Shown here in pieces: positions 20,980 to 30,555 of a stretch of 64,000 nucleotides of DNA. The stretch comes from an uncultured Pseudomonadales bacterium. Lineage in GTDB: Bacteria; Pseudomonadota; Gammaproteobacteria; Pseudomonadales; Porticoccaceae. A model generated the notes under the pieces. The model was not told where the DNA came from and made no database searches. It saw only the letters and a program-made list of their open reading frames with translations. Both the position numbers and the translations under genes were made by a program. The stretch spans positions 62,001 to 126,000 of the forward strand of contig CALSQH010000001.1 of assembly GCA_943788445.1 (NCBI GenBank), written 5' to 3'. Each line of letters begins with the position of its first letter. Position 1 is the first letter of the stretch.

Positions 20980-20994
20980 TGTAATAAAATTACA
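20980..20994. promoter_or_regulatory. HexR operator upstream of edd (site 1)
   Basis: TGTAATAAAATTACA fits the HexR consensus as I recall it (TGTARTWWWWYTACA) at all 15 positions. It overlaps a possible -35 element (TTACAT 20990-20995, 17-bp spacer, CATTAT 21013-21018), so binding would block edd transcription. The regulator gene is at 29546. Confidence 0.8.
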
Positions 20995-21032
20995 TTAATG
21001 AGGGGAATAATACATTATTTATAGCTAAATTT

Positions 21033-21047
21033 CGTAATTTTGTTACA
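21033..21047. promoter_or_regulatory. HexR operator upstream of edd (site 2)
   Basis: CGTAATTTTGTTACA matches the HexR consensus at 13 of 15 positions. It lies 29 bp before the edd ATG and downstream of the candidate promoter, forming a two-site array with site 1. Confidence 0.6.
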
Positions 21048-21075
21048 ATTTCACCTTCGTCAAAGCGGAGCCACT

Positions 21076-22899
21076 ATGGGCCAGTTAAACATTACAGTCG
21101 CTGAAGTTACTCAGCGTATTATTGAGCGAAGCAGCAGCCTTAGAGCTGATTACCTGCGTCAATTAAAAGAAGATCACAGCAACCGTCCAGAGCGCGGAAA
21201 GCTTAGTTGCGGCAATCTTGCCCACGGGTTTGCGGCCTGCGGCAAAGAGGACAAAGATAGTCTGCGGTTGATGGAGGCGAGCAATATCGCCATCGTCACT
21301 GCCTACAATGACATGCTCTCTGCCCACCAGCCTTACGCGGTCTATCCTGATAAGATTAAACAGGCTATGCGTGAAATTGGCTCCACGGCACAGGTTGCCG
21401 GTGGCGTTCCTGCGATGTGTGACGGTGTCACGCAGGGTCAGGACGGTATGGAGTTAAGTCTTCTGAGTCGCGACTTGATCGCTCAGTGCACAGCGATGTC
21501 TCTGTCTCATCAGATGTTCGACGGCGTATTGGCGCTGGGCATCTGTGACAAGATTGTTCCTGGTCTGTTGATGGGTGTACTCAGCTTCGGTTACTTGCCT
21601 GCACTGTTTATCCCTGCCGGCCCTATGGAGTCGGGATTACCTAACAAAGAAAAACAGCGTATCCGTCAGCTATTTGCCGAGGGTAAAATTGGTCGTGAAG
21701 AGTTGCTGCAAGCTGAGTCTGATTCTTATCACAGCGCGGGTACCTGTACTTTTTACGGTACGGCTAATAGTAATCAGGTAGTACTTGAAGCGCTGGGTCT
21801 GCAGTTGCCGGGCAGCTCTTTCGTCAATCCTGAGAACCCCTTGCGTGACAAGCTGACTACTGAGGCTTCTCACCAGTTAGCGCGTATTACTGCGCTGGGT
21901 AATGATTATCGTCCGGTCGGCGAGATTGTCGATGCTCGCGCCATGGTTAATGGCACTGTGGCCCTATTGGCTTCTGGTGGTTCGACTAATCACACCATGC
22001 ATCTGGTCGCTATTGCCCGTGCGGCAGGCATTGTTATGAACTGGGATGATATTTCTGAGCTCTCTTCAGTAGTACCGCTTCTCGCCAAGGTCTATCCAAA
22101 TGGCCATGCTGATGTAAACCATTTCCATGCTGCGGGTGGCACCAGTGCTATGTTCCGACAGCTGCTCAAGGGCGGCTTTATGCACGGTGATGCGAAAACT
22201 TCATGGGGTGAAAACTTTGCTGACTTTACTCAGGAGTCATTTTTAGATGGCGATAAAGTAGTCTGGCGCGAGTCTCCGGAAGTTCCTTTAGATCTCGAAG
22301 TTCTCACTACTCTGGATAAACCGTTTTCTCCTGAGGGCGGCCTGCGGCTGTTAGCCGGCAATCTCGGTCGCGGTGTTATTAAAGTGTCTGCGGTAGCGCC
22401 TGAGCACCGTATTGTTGAAGCACCCGCGGTAGTGATTGATGGACAAGATCAGCTCGCTGGCCTGTTTGAATCTGGTCAGTTGAATAAAGATTGTGTTGTT
22501 GTAGTTCGCTATCAGGGTCCGGTGGCTCTGGGTATGCCTGAACTGCACAAATTAACACCTATGCTGGGTATTCTTCAGGATAAGGGCTACAAAGTTGCTC
22601 TTGTTACTGACGGACGTATGTCTGGTGCGTCGGGCAAAGTTCCTGCGGCTATTCATCTGGTTCCAGAAGCCGCGAAAGGCGGTATCTTAGCCAAGATAGT
22701 GGATGGCGATATTATTCGTGTTGATGCGATTACTGGTGATCTGTTGTTTATGGGTGATATGCAAGAACTTGAAGCCCGTGAAGCAGCAGCTCAACCGGAT
22801 GCCGGTCAGCGCGGCTGTGGCCGAGAGTACTTTGCGGTTAATCGCGACAATATCAGTAATGCAGAGCAGGGCGCTTCGTACCTGTTTGGTGGAGAGTAA
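21076..22899 (+). CDS. edd: phosphogluconate dehydratase
   Basis: First specific enzyme of the Entner-Doudoroff pathway, converting 6-phosphogluconate to KDPG. It belongs to the IlvD/Edd family and is 607 aa from ATG 21076, which has GGAG five bases upstream and aligns with E. coli Edd (603 aa). A TTG at 21040 overlaps the second HexR site and is less likely. Fe-S and substrate motifs include [25 protein letters not shown] and [12 protein letters not shown]. It leads edd-glk-eda-zwf-pgl, with gaps of 3 to 40 bp. Confidence 0.97.
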   Translation: MGQLNITVAEVTQRIIERSSSLRADYLRQLKEDHSNRPERGKLSCGNLAHGFAACGKEDKDSLRLMEASNIAIVTAYNDMLSAHQPYAVYPDKIKQAMREIGSTAQVAGGVPAMCDGVTQGQDGMELSLLSRDLIAQCTAMSLSHQMFDGVLALGICDKIVPGLLMGVLSFGYLPALFIPAGPMESGLPNKEKQRIRQLFAEGKIGREELLQAESDSYHSAGTCTFYGTANSNQVVLEALGLQLPGSSFVNPENPLRDKLTTEASHQLARITALGNDYRPVGEIVDARAMVNGTVALLASGGSTNHTMHLVAIARAAGIVMNWDDISELSSVVPLLAKVYPNGHADVNHFHAAGGTSAMFRQLLKGGFMHGDAKTSWGENFADFTQESFLDGDKVVWRESPEVPLDLEVLTTLDKPFSPEGGLRLLAGNLGRGVIKVSAVAPEHRIVEAPAVVIDGQDQLAGLFESGQLNKDCVVVVRYQGPVALGMPELHKLTPMLGILQDKGYKVALVTDGRMSGASGKVPAAIHLVPEAAKGGILAKIVDGDIIRVDAITGDLLFMGDMQELEAREAAAQPDAGQRGCGREYFAVNRDNISNAEQGASYLFGGE

Positions 22900-22902
22900 C
22901 CA

Positions 22903-23877
22903 GTGTCTGAACCATCTTGGAATCTAGTTGCTGATATTGGTGGGACCAATGCGCGCTTCTCAGCTCTTTTAGACGGGCAGTTAGAGAGCGAGTTTGAGTT
23001 CCATCATTCGGTGGAAGAGTATCCATTGTTTAGTGATCTGATAGTTAAGCTGAGAGATGAGATAGCCGCGGCAACAGGTCTAACCTGTGCGCCTAAGGCT
23101 GTTTGTCTGGCGGTGGCCTGTCCGGCTGATGCAGAGCATATTTCCTTCACCAATAGTCACTGGGCGTTTACCAAGACGCAGTTGTTAGAGTGGTTTGGCT
23201 GTCAGAAACTCGCAGTTATTAATGATTTCGAAGCGGTTGCCCACGGTATTACGGAGTTGGCTGAAGACGACTACATTCAGATTGGCGGTCAGTCACCTCA
23301 ATCTCACAAGCCAGTAGGTATTCTCGGCGCTGGTACTGGTCTCGGAATGGCGGGATTAGTTGCCCATAGCGATGGTTATCATGTGTTGGATACCGAGGGC
23401 GGTCATGCGGACTTTGCACCAGTAGGTCAGCGTCAGATGGACGTTCTTCGCTGTTTGCTCCAGACTTACAAGCGGGTATCTCTTGAGCGTGTTTTATCTG
23501 GCAAGGGCATCGTTAATATATATAAAGCAATTTGTAAAATTGAGAATGTCGAGGAGTTGTTTGATACACCTCCCGAGGTTGCTGCAGCCGCATTGGATGG
23601 CAGTAACCCACAGGCGCTTACAGCGTTGAATACATTTTGTGAATCCATGGGTGCAGCGGCAGGTAATTTAGCCCTCACTTTAGGCGCCAAAGGCGGGATT
23701 TATATCGCTGGTGGTGTGGTACCTCGCTTTAGCGAGTTCTTTGCCAACAGCGGATTCCGCAGTAAATTTGAAGATAAAGGACGCTTTGCTTCCTACCTTC
23801 AGCCAATACCAGTTTACCTAGTAATGCGCAGCAATCTTGGGCTGCTGGGTGCTGCAAAAAAATTACAAGAAATCTAA
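22903..23877 (+). CDS. glk: glucokinase
   Basis: ATP-dependent glucose kinase of the proteobacterial Glk family, 324 aa. The phosphate-binding motif is LVADIGGTNARFS at the N-terminus; the catalytic Asp lies in AVINDFEAVAHG, and a second glycine-rich motif is LGAGTGLGMAGL. The GTG start is 3 bp after the edd stop, indicating coupled translation. It feeds glucose-6-phosphate to zwf in the same operon, so free intracellular glucose is an expected substrate. Confidence 0.96.
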   Translation: MSEPSWNLVADIGGTNARFSALLDGQLESEFEFHHSVEEYPLFSDLIVKLRDEIAAATGLTCAPKAVCLAVACPADAEHISFTNSHWAFTKTQLLEWFGCQKLAVINDFEAVAHGITELAEDDYIQIGGQSPQSHKPVGILGAGTGLGMAGLVAHSDGYHVLDTEGGHADFAPVGQRQMDVLRCLLQTYKRVSLERVLSGKGIVNIYKAICKIENVEELFDTPPEVAAAALDGSNPQALTALNTFCESMGAAAGNLALTLGAKGGIYIAGGVVPRFSEFFANSGFRSKFEDKGRFASYLQPIPVYLVMRSNLGLLGAAKKLQEI

Positions 23878-23887
23878 GGAGATAAAT

Positions 23888-24505
23888 GTGCGAAATTTAC
23901 TAGCCGGTAATACGGTTATTCCGGTAATTGTTTTAGATCGAGAAGAAGATGCTGTTCCTCTGGCCCGAGCACTGGTTGCCGGTGGTTTGAAAGTTCTAGA
24001 GATTACCCTGCGCACTCCAGCAGCTGTCGGCGGTATTCGACAGATTATCGAACAGGTGCCTGAGGCCATTGTTGGCACGGGTACCGTATATACCCCTGAG
24101 CAGGTTCAATTGTCTGAAGATCTGGGTTGCCAGTTTATGGTTTCACCCGGCGCAACGGACAAGCTTTTGGAAGCTGCGCAGAAATCATCTGTTGGCCTAT
24201 TGCCTGGCGTATCCTCAGTTAGTGAGATGATGCGTTGTATGGAATACGGTTATCAGGACTTTAAATTTTTCCCCGCTGAAGCCTCTGGTGGTGCGGCTAA
24301 AATTAAAGCGCTATCAGGTCCTTTTGCCGATGTTAAATTCTGCCCCACTGGCGGCATTGGATTGGGCAATGTGATGGATTACCTATCGCTGCCGAACGTG
24401 ATGTGCGTAGGTGGTTCATGGATTTGCCCTGCAAATCTGGTAAAAGAACAGCGCTGGGATGAAATTGAGCAGTTAGCGCGTGAAGCTAGCGCTCTGGGAC
24501 AATAA
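23888..24505 (+). CDS. eda: KDPG/KHG aldolase
   Basis: Splits 2-keto-3-deoxy-6-phosphogluconate into pyruvate and glyceraldehyde-3-phosphate. TIM-barrel class I aldolase of 205 aa; the Schiff-base lysine is in YQDFKFFPAEASGG and the catalytic Glu is in LEITLRTPAA. The start is GTG 23888 behind AAGGAGAT, which overlaps the end of glk. The frame is open further upstream inside glk, but those residues do not resemble Eda. Confidence 0.96.
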   Translation: MRNLLAGNTVIPVIVLDREEDAVPLARALVAGGLKVLEITLRTPAAVGGIRQIIEQVPEAIVGTGTVYTPEQVQLSEDLGCQFMVSPGATDKLLEAAQKSSVGLLPGVSSVSEMMRCMEYGYQDFKFFPAEASGGAAKIKALSGPFADVKFCPTGGIGLGNVMDYLSLPNVMCVGGSWICPANLVKEQRWDEIEQLAREASALGQ

Positions 24506-24545
24506 TAAAAATTTTACAGCAGATGGTTAATCCATCCTGAGGGTT

Positions 24546-26006
24546 ATGATGAACAGTAATATCGATTTGGTAATTTTTGGTGCTCGTGGCGATCTCGCTG
24601 AGCGCAAACTACTTCCCGCTCTCTATCAGTTGGACCGTGCTGGTTTGCTCGACGACAGTATGCGCATTGCAGGTCTGGCTCGTCAGGAAGTCACCACTGA
24701 AGAGTTTGTCGGCAATACCCATGAAAATCTTAACAAGTACGTGCCCGATTCGGATTGGGATGAGCAGTGCTGGGCTCGATTCAGCAGCCGACTGACCTAC
24801 GTTAAAGTTGATTTTTCAAAACAGGAAGAATACCAGAACCTGAAAGATTGGCTGAATGAAGAACGCACCCAAATCTATTATATGGCTACGCCGCCGAGCA
24901 TCTTTGGCTCAATCTGCGAAAATCTTAATGGTTCCGGCTGTGTATTCGAATCCTCGCGTATTGTTTTGGAAAAGCCTATTGGCCACGACCTAAAGAGCTC
25001 TAAGGCAGTGAATGGAACTGTTGGTGAATTCTTCCCCGAGCGCAATATTTACCGTATCGATCACTATCTGGGTAAAGAGACTGTACAGAATCTGTTGGCC
25101 CTGCGTTTTGCCAACCGCATGATCAACTCACAGTGGGACAATACCTGTGTTGATCATGTGCAAATTACTGCCGCAGAAACTGTCGGTATTGAGGGGCGCT
25201 GGTCGTACTACGATAAGGTCGGTCAGCTTCGCGATATGGTTCAGAACCACCTGTTGCAACTACTTTGCATGGTGGCTATGGAGCCACCAAATTCACTGCA
25301 GGCGGATGAGATTCGCGCAGAGAAAGTAAAAATCTTGCGCGCTTTAAGCCCTATTACTGAAGACAATGTTGTTGAGCAGTCGGTGCGCGGTCAATATGCG
25401 GCTGGCTGGATCGACGGTGAGCCGGTCGTTGGCTATATGGAAGAAGAGGGCAGTGAGCGCAATACCAGCGACACTGAAACTTTTGTTGCTTTAAAGACCT
25501 ATGTTGATAACTGGCGTTGGGCTGGGGTTCCATTCTATCTGCGCACCGGTAAGCGTATGAAGGCTAAGGGGACGGAAGTTGTTATCAGCTATAAAGAACA
25601 TCCTCATGCTATTTTTCCTGACAGCGGCGATCAAGCCAACAACCGTTTGATTATTCGACTGCAGCCGAATGAGGGTATTGAGCTTGAAATGTTCTCTAAA
25701 AAGCAGGGTCTTAAAGAGCGCTCTAGCCTGGAAAAGCGTACCCTCAACCTAGACTTTTTTGACTCTTCTGGCGAGTCGCGCATTGCCGATGCCTACGAGA
25801 CCTTGTTGCTAGAGGTTATCAAGGGTGACCAGTGGTTGTTTGTTAGTCGCGGTGAAGTTGAAAGCTCTTGGGAATGGTGTGACACCTTATTAGATGCATG
25901 GCACAGTAAGGGTATAAGCACCAAGCCCTATGGTTCAGGTACCTGGGGACCTTCAAAATCAGAAATGCTGATCGAGAAAGATGGTCGCAGCTGGCGTGAA
26001 GATTAA
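24546..26006 (+). CDS. zwf: glucose-6-phosphate 1-dehydrogenase
   Basis: Oxidises glucose-6-phosphate to 6-phosphogluconolactone. It is 486 aa. The catalytic region RIDHYLGKETVQN is intact, and EKPIGHDLKSS is the conserved nucleotide/substrate lysine motif. The N-terminal fingerprint reads FGARGDLAERKL, with Arg where many family members have Ser (GASGDL); this could influence coenzyme preference. It starts at ATG 24546, or one codon later. It is 32 bp before pgl. Confidence 0.96.
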   Translation: MMNSNIDLVIFGARGDLAERKLLPALYQLDRAGLLDDSMRIAGLARQEVTTEEFVGNTHENLNKYVPDSDWDEQCWARFSSRLTYVKVDFSKQEEYQNLKDWLNEERTQIYYMATPPSIFGSICENLNGSGCVFESSRIVLEKPIGHDLKSSKAVNGTVGEFFPERNIYRIDHYLGKETVQNLLALRFANRMINSQWDNTCVDHVQITAAETVGIEGRWSYYDKVGQLRDMVQNHLLQLLCMVAMEPPNSLQADEIRAEKVKILRALSPITEDNVVEQSVRGQYAAGWIDGEPVVGYMEEEGSERNTSDTETFVALKTYVDNWRWAGVPFYLRTGKRMKAKGTEVVISYKEHPHAIFPDSGDQANNRLIIRLQPNEGIELEMFSKKQGLKERSSLEKRTLNLDFFDSSGESRIADAYETLLLEVIKGDQWLFVSRGEVESSWEWCDTLLDAWHSKGISTKPYGSGTWGPSKSEMLIEKDGRSWRED

Positions 26007-26038
26007 GTTACAAGATAGTTAATAGAGAGAATTTTTTT

Positions 26039-26731
26039 ATGAGTGAAATGCTTGAATTTGAAAATGCTTCGGCACTTGATATTACCTTGAGTGAAAAGGT
26101 CGCGGCTCTTCTCAGTGGCTCTATTGAAGCGCGTGGCGATGCTTCATTGGTAGTCTCTGGTGGCCGCACGCCGATGGGCTTTTTCCATCTGCTGTCGCAG
26201 CAGTCATTAGATTGGTCAAAGGTCACTATCCTGCTCGCCGACGAGCGCTGGGTAGATGCTGATCACGCTGATAGCAATGAAAAGCTGGTGCGTGAGAATC
26301 TGCTGATTAACGAAGCTAGTAAGGCTACTTATCTGGCGCTTAAAAACAGTGCCGATCAGGCCGTTGATGGTGAGGCTGAGTGCGCAGCCGCACTGGCCGA
26401 ACTGGATGCTTTTACGGTAGTTATTTTGGGTATGGGTGACGATGGTCATACTGCATCGCTGTTCCCAGGCTCCCATGCTCTGGCTGCAGGTCTGGCGATG
26501 GATTCTGGTCGTGACTGTATCGCGGTAACGCCACTGCATGCGCCACATCAGCGTATGAGTCTAACCCTACCGAGACTGTTAAACAGCCAGCAGATTGTGA
26601 TTCATATCAGCGGTGCGTCTAAGCAGCAGGTTCTCAATCAGGCGAATAGTGGTGATGATGTTATGGAGTTGCCGATTCGGGCAATTCTTCAGCAACTGCA
26701 GGCGCCGCTTTCGATCTATTGGGCAAAATAA
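26039..26731 (+). CDS. pgl: 6-phosphogluconolactonase
   Basis: Hydrolyses 6-phosphogluconolactone, DevB/SOL type, 230 aa. Conserved stretches are VVSGGRTPMGFF, LADERWVDADHADSNEKL and ILGMGDDGHTASLFPG. Last gene of the Entner-Doudoroff operon, which thus holds every step from glucose to pyruvate plus glyceraldehyde-3-phosphate. A strong terminator follows 20 bp later. Confidence 0.96.
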   Translation: MSEMLEFENASALDITLSEKVAALLSGSIEARGDASLVVSGGRTPMGFFHLLSQQSLDWSKVTILLADERWVDADHADSNEKLVRENLLINEASKATYLALKNSADQAVDGEAECAAALAELDAFTVVILGMGDDGHTASLFPGSHALAAGLAMDSGRDCIAVTPLHAPHQRMSLTLPRLLNSQQIVIHISGASKQQVLNQANSGDDVMELPIRAILQQLQAPLSIYWAK

Positions 26732-26751
26732 GCTGATGTGATTTATTCAGA

Positions 26752-26790
26752 ACATAAAAAAACCGGCTGCTAAGGCCGGTTTTTTTATGT
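26752..26790. terminator. bidirectional terminator between pgl and pyk
   Basis: A perfect 16-bp inverted repeat, ACATAAAAAAACCGGC and its complement, with a 7-nt loop. It carries A and T runs suitable for ending transcripts from both sides of these converging operons. Confidence 0.9.
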
Positions 26791-26832
26791 GCTTTTTTAC
26801 TGTCTGTAGGTAACTGACAGTAGCTCTAGCAG

Positions 26833-28278
26833 TTACTGAATAGCATCGCCAACACGAACAACTTTCAGGGTGTTTGTGCCGCCCTGTACATTGACGAAGT
26901 CACCTTTAGTAATCAGTACCAGATCACCGTCTACGACAACCTTGTGCTCCCGCAATGTCTCCACAGCTAGGTGATTGACCTGCTTTGGATCCATGGTTGA
27001 GGCAGGGAAGGGAACTGGAATCACACCTTTATACAGTGCTGTGATTTCACAGGTACCCTGTTTTTCAGCCATCGCATAGATAGGGAGTGAAGAGGTTATC
27101 CGCGACATTATCAATGGTGCAAACCCAGTTTCAGTCATACAGATAACCGCTTTAACGCCCTCTAGATGGTTGGCAACATACATAGCAGCCAAGGCCAGAG
27201 ATTCATCAATGCGCGCAAATGATTGATCGATTCTATGCTTTGAACGCTGAACTAAGGGATGGCGCTCAGCACCTTCAATAACTCGTGCCATTGCTTTAAC
27301 TGTTTCTACAGGATACTCACCAGCGGCAGTTTCCGCCGATAGCATCACAGCATCAGTGCCATCCAATACGGCATTGGCAACATCAAATACTTCCGCTCTG
27401 GTTGGTGTTGGTGCGGTAATCATCGACTCCATCATCTGAGTCGCAGTAATAACCACTTTGTTAGCATTGTTAGCGGCTTCAATTAGCTGCTTTTGCACTG
27501 CTACCAGGTTGGCATCACCAATTTCTACGCCCAGGTCACCACGGGCAACCATAACGCCATCAGCGCTTTCGATAATCCCGGGTAAAAACTCTTCGGTAAT
27601 CGCTTCGGCGCGTTCAACTTTAGCAATAATATGTGCGCCACTGTTTTCTACGGCCAGCAGTGCGCGAGTTTCTTCAATATCTTCATAGGAGCGAACAAAA
27701 GAGATTGCCAGATAATCGGTGTTTAGAGCAGCGGCGGTTTTGATATCCGCTTTATCTTTTTCGGTAAGTGCCGGTGCAGACAGACCGCCACCGAACTTGT
27801 TTACGCCTTTCTTACTTGAAAGAGGACCACCCTGAGTAACACGACAGGTTACTGAGTGATTGTTGCGCGACTCAACAGTAAAGGTCAGACGGCCATCATC
27901 GAGCAGTAAGATATCATCTACGCCAATATCGTTAAGTAGCTCGCTATCAATAAATACGCCATCCTGATTGCCTTCATGAAGGCCTATCTTGCTGTCTAGG
28001 CGAAACATATCACCGTTGGCAAGGCTGATCTTAATATCGTTAGCAAAGCAGCCGATACGAATCTTCGGGCCCTGCATATCGCAGAGAATGCCTACGGGTG
28101 TTTTTAGTTCATCGGCTACTGCGCGAATAGTTTCTGCGCGCAAGGTGTGCTCTTCAGCACTGCCGTGAGAGAAGTTGAGACGAAACACATTAACGCCGGC
28201 TTCAATCAGCTGGCGTATAGTCTTTTCATCATTACTGGCTGGGCCAAGTGTCGCGACAATTTTTGTTCTACGCGGCAT
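26833..28278 (-). CDS. pyk: pyruvate kinase
   Basis: Makes pyruvate and ATP from phosphoenolpyruvate. It is 481 aa, starting [16 protein letters not shown]. It shows RLNFSHG, the metal/substrate motif [24 protein letters not shown] and [11 protein letters not shown]. The length and MPRRTKI start recall the PykA (type II) branch. Its ATG lies inside the end of gap (11-bp overlap), so gap-pyk is one transcript with coupled translation, likely under HexR as in Shewanella. Confidence 0.96.
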   Translation of the reverse strand: MPRRTKIVATLGPASNDEKTIRQLIEAGVNVFRLNFSHGSAEEHTLRAETIRAVADELKTPVGILCDMQGPKIRIGCFANDIKISLANGDMFRLDSKIGLHEGNQDGVFIDSELLNDIGVDDILLLDDGRLTFTVESRNNHSVTCRVTQGGPLSSKKGVNKFGGGLSAPALTEKDKADIKTAAALNTDYLAISFVRSYEDIEETRALLAVENSGAHIIAKVERAEAITEEFLPGIIESADGVMVARGDLGVEIGDANLVAVQKQLIEAANNANKVVITATQMMESMITAPTPTRAEVFDVANAVLDGTDAVMLSAETAAGEYPVETVKAMARVIEGAERHPLVQRSKHRIDQSFARIDESLALAAMYVANHLEGVKAVICMTETGFAPLIMSRITSSLPIYAMAEKQGTCEITALYKGVIPVPFPASTMDPKQVNHLAVETLREHKVVVDGDLVLITKGDFVNVQGGTNTLKVVRVGDAIQ

Positions 28279-29296
28279 CTTGTTGCTCCGCAGCTGCGCC
28301 TAAAAGTACCAGCGTGTTGTCGAGCATACGATTTGAGAAGCCCCATTCGTTGTCGTACCAAGCCATAATTTTCACCAGATTTCCATTTACGCGTGTTTGA
28401 GTAGCGTCAAAGTTACAGGAATAAGCGATATGGTTAAAGTCCACTGATACCAATGGTTTGTCGTTATAACAGAGAACTTCTTTCAGGTTGCCATCGGCAG
28501 CCTTGCGCAGTAGTTCATTAACCTCTTCAACCGAGGTCTCACGACCGGCGTTAAAGGTTAGGTCAACCAGTGAAACATTGATGGTTGGTACACGGACGGC
28601 CATACCGTCGAGCTTGCCAGCCAGTTCTGGAATTACCAGAGCGATAGCGGCGGCAGCACCAGTTTTCGTTGGGATCATCGACATGGTTGCCGACCGAGCG
28701 CGGTAGACATCTGAGTGACAGACATCGCTGAGCTGCTGGTCGTTGGTGTAAGCGTGAATAGTAGTCATATAGCCACTCTCAATGCCCATCGCGTCTTGGA
28801 GGGGTGCAACCATAGGTGCCAGGCAGTTTGTGGTACAGGAAGCGTTGGAGATGATGTCCTGAGTGCCATCGATAACGTCGTCATTAACGCCGTATACAAC
28901 TGTTGCATCAACCCCTTTACCTGGTGCTGAGATAATCACTTTCTTAGCGCCAGCTTCGATATGCAAAGCGGCTTTTTCGCGGCTAGTGAATACACCAGTA
29001 CATTCGCAAACCAAATCAACATCCAAATCTGACCAGGGTAGGTCGGCAGGATTGCGTTCGCTCGACCACTTAACAACATCGCCGTTGATGATGATTGAGT
29101 CTTCAGTCACCTGAACGTCCTGATTGAAGCGGCCATGAACCGTATCAAACTGAAGTAGGTGAGCATTGATCTCAAGGCTACCAAGATCATTGATAGCAAC
29201 TATTTTAATTTTGTTTTGCAGTTCTGGGCGCTCGTAAAGTGCGCGGACAATATTGCGACCGATACGGCCAAAACCGTTAATGGCGATTCTGTACAT
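28268..29296 (-). CDS. gap: glyceraldehyde-3-phosphate dehydrogenase, type I
   Basis: NAD-dependent GAPDH of 342 aa. The Rossmann motif is INGFGRIGR near residue 6, and the active-site Cys is in [12 protein letters not shown], with [10 protein letters not shown] and [12 protein letters not shown] also conserved. It resembles the HexR-linked GapA of pseudomonads, which serves the lower Entner-Doudoroff route. The C-terminus ends in a short acidic/Gln tail that overlaps pyk. Divergent from hexR. Confidence 0.96.
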   Translation of the reverse strand: MYRIAINGFGRIGRNIVRALYERPELQNKIKIVAINDLGSLEINAHLLQFDTVHGRFNQDVQVTEDSIIINGDVVKWSSERNPADLPWSDLDVDLVCECTGVFTSREKAALHIEAGAKKVIISAPGKGVDATVVYGVNDDVIDGTQDIISNASCTTNCLAPMVAPLQDAMGIESGYMTTIHAYTNDQQLSDVCHSDVYRARSATMSMIPTKTGAAAAIALVIPELAGKLDGMAVRVPTINVSLVDLTFNAGRETSVEEVNELLRKAADGNLKEVLCYNDKPLVSVDFNHIAYSCNFDATQTRVNGNLVKIMAWYDNEWGFSNRMLDNTLVLLGAAAEQQDAA

Positions 29297-29313
29297 GATT
29301 GTGCCTTAATTTA

Positions 29314-29328
29314 TGTAGTAAACTTACG
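29314..29328. promoter_or_regulatory. candidate HexR operator in the gap leader
   Basis: TGTAGTAAACTTACG matches the recalled HexR consensus at 13 of 15 positions. It lies 18 bp upstream of the gap start codon. Confidence 0.55.
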
Positions 29329-29408
29329 AAAATTATAGGCTTAAACTACTTTTTAGGCAATCGTAACCCGCTTTTTGTCGGTAAAATTACCTATTTAGCG
29401 ACTATTGA

Positions 29409-29423
29409 TGTAACTTAATGACA
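29409..29423. promoter_or_regulatory. candidate HexR operator in the gap/hexR spacer (middle)
   Basis: TGTAACTTAATGACA matches the HexR consensus at 13 of 15 positions. It lies near the centre of the divergent spacer. Confidence 0.4.
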
Positions 29424-29429
29424 TCTTTA

Positions 29430-29444
29430 TGAAATTTTCTTACA
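29430..29444. promoter_or_regulatory. candidate HexR operator in the gap/hexR spacer (hexR side)
   Basis: TGAAATTTTCTTACA matches the HexR consensus at 13 of 15 positions. Its centre is 21 bp, or about two helical turns, from the middle site. Confidence 0.42.
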
Positions 29445-29545
29445 AAAGAGGCGGTAAAAGGGACTTTTGTCGACTATAAATCTAGGTGTTGACGGATTAG
29501 TAGTCGGTTAATAGGGAATATTACGTAATAAAAAAGGTTTATAAG

Positions 29546-30403
29546 ATGCATTCTCAAAATTTGATTAATATCATTGCCGACGAGCTACCTGAACTCAACA
29601 AGTCAGAGAGTAAGGTGGCGCACGTTATTCTGGCGGACCCAGACCGCGCAACCAGTTCAAGTATTGCTGCGTTGGCTAAAGCCGCTGGAGTCAGTGAACC
29701 CAGTGTTAACCGTTTTTGTAAGCGCTTTAATGCTGCTGGTTTTCCTGATTTTAAACTTAAGCTGGCCAAGGCGCTGGTAAGTGGCGTGCGATTTGTAAAT
29801 CGCAATGTTGATCCAGGTGATGATGTTACTAGTTATACGCCGAAGATTTTTGATAGCACGATTAACAATTTAGCTATGGTACGTGACAGAATTAGCCACA
29901 CTCGAGTCAATCAGGTTGTGGATAAACTGATTCAAGCCAAGCGTATTTACTTCTTTGGTCTTGGTGCCTCAGGTTCGGTTGCTCGAGATGCCGAAAACAA
30001 ATTTTTCCGTTTTAACCTCCCGGTCTCTTTTCACGATGACGTGTTAATGCAGCGCATGTTGGCCTCCACTGGTGGTACCGGCGATGTATTCTTTTTTATC
30101 TCTCATACAGGTCGTACCAAAGAGGTTGTTGAAGTTGCTGCTCTTGCCAAGGCCAACGGTTCGACAGTCATAGGTTTAACCGCTCCTGATTCTCCATTGG
30201 CGGTTATCAGTAGCGTTACTCTCGATGTAGAGGTGCCTGAGAATACCGATGAATATATGCCGATGACATCGCGTATTGTGCACCTGGTTATTCTTGATGT
30301 TCTGGCTACTGGTGTGACCCTGCGTCGTGGCCCAGACTTTCTTCCACACCTTGAGAAAATCAAAGACAGTCTTAAATCGACTCGTTATATAAAAGAAACA
30401 TAA
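29546..30403 (+). CDS. hexR: RpiR-family transcriptional regulator HexR
   Basis: Repressor of Entner-Doudoroff and central carbon genes; in characterised proteobacteria its ligand is KDPG. It is 285 aa. Residues 1-77 form the RpiR winged HTH (AALAKAAGVSEPSVNRFCKRF), and residues 125-255 form a SIS sugar-phosphate domain (YFFGLGASGSVA, FFISHTGRTKEVVEVA). Divergent from gap, with several operator-like sites between them. The identity as HexR rests on the family, the neighbours and the operators together. Confidence 0.93.
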   Translation: MHSQNLINIIADELPELNKSESKVAHVILADPDRATSSSIAALAKAAGVSEPSVNRFCKRFNAAGFPDFKLKLAKALVSGVRFVNRNVDPGDDVTSYTPKIFDSTINNLAMVRDRISHTRVNQVVDKLIQAKRIYFFGLGASGSVARDAENKFFRFNLPVSFHDDVLMQRMLASTGGTGDVFFFISHTGRTKEVVEVAALAKANGSTVIGLTAPDSPLAVISSVTLDVEVPENTDEYMPMTSRIVHLVILDVLATGVTLRRGPDFLPHLEKIKDSLKSTRYIKET

Positions 30404-30453
30404 GGCTCATAGCCATTACTTAGTCCGGGAAAAGTTAAATCGCGACAATCCAT

Positions 30454-30506
30454 TGTGAATCTGCGTTATTCGCTAGGTTGGACTTGGGTAATGTCGCAGA
30501 TTTACA
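30454..30506. repeat. inverted repeat in the acs leader
   Basis: TGTGAATCTGCG (30454-30465) and CGCAGATTTACA (30495-30506) pair at 11 of 12 positions across 29 nt, 50 bp before the acs start. This may be an operator pair or a leader hairpin; no regulator is assigned. Confidence 0.5.
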
Positions 30507-30555
30507 CTAGACTAGTGGTAACAAGAAAAAATTATCCTTAATGAGGTTTCTCGCT

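Noticed and set aside
29380..29391. GGTAAAATTACC as a further HexR site
   Set aside because: It is a perfect palindrome, but its arms are 2 bp apart where HexR arms need 5, and the outer TG/CA pairs are missing.
29520..29529. ATTACGTAAT before hexR as an operator
   Set aside because: The half-sites point outward compared with HexR and the motif is short; chance is likely in this AT-rich spacer.
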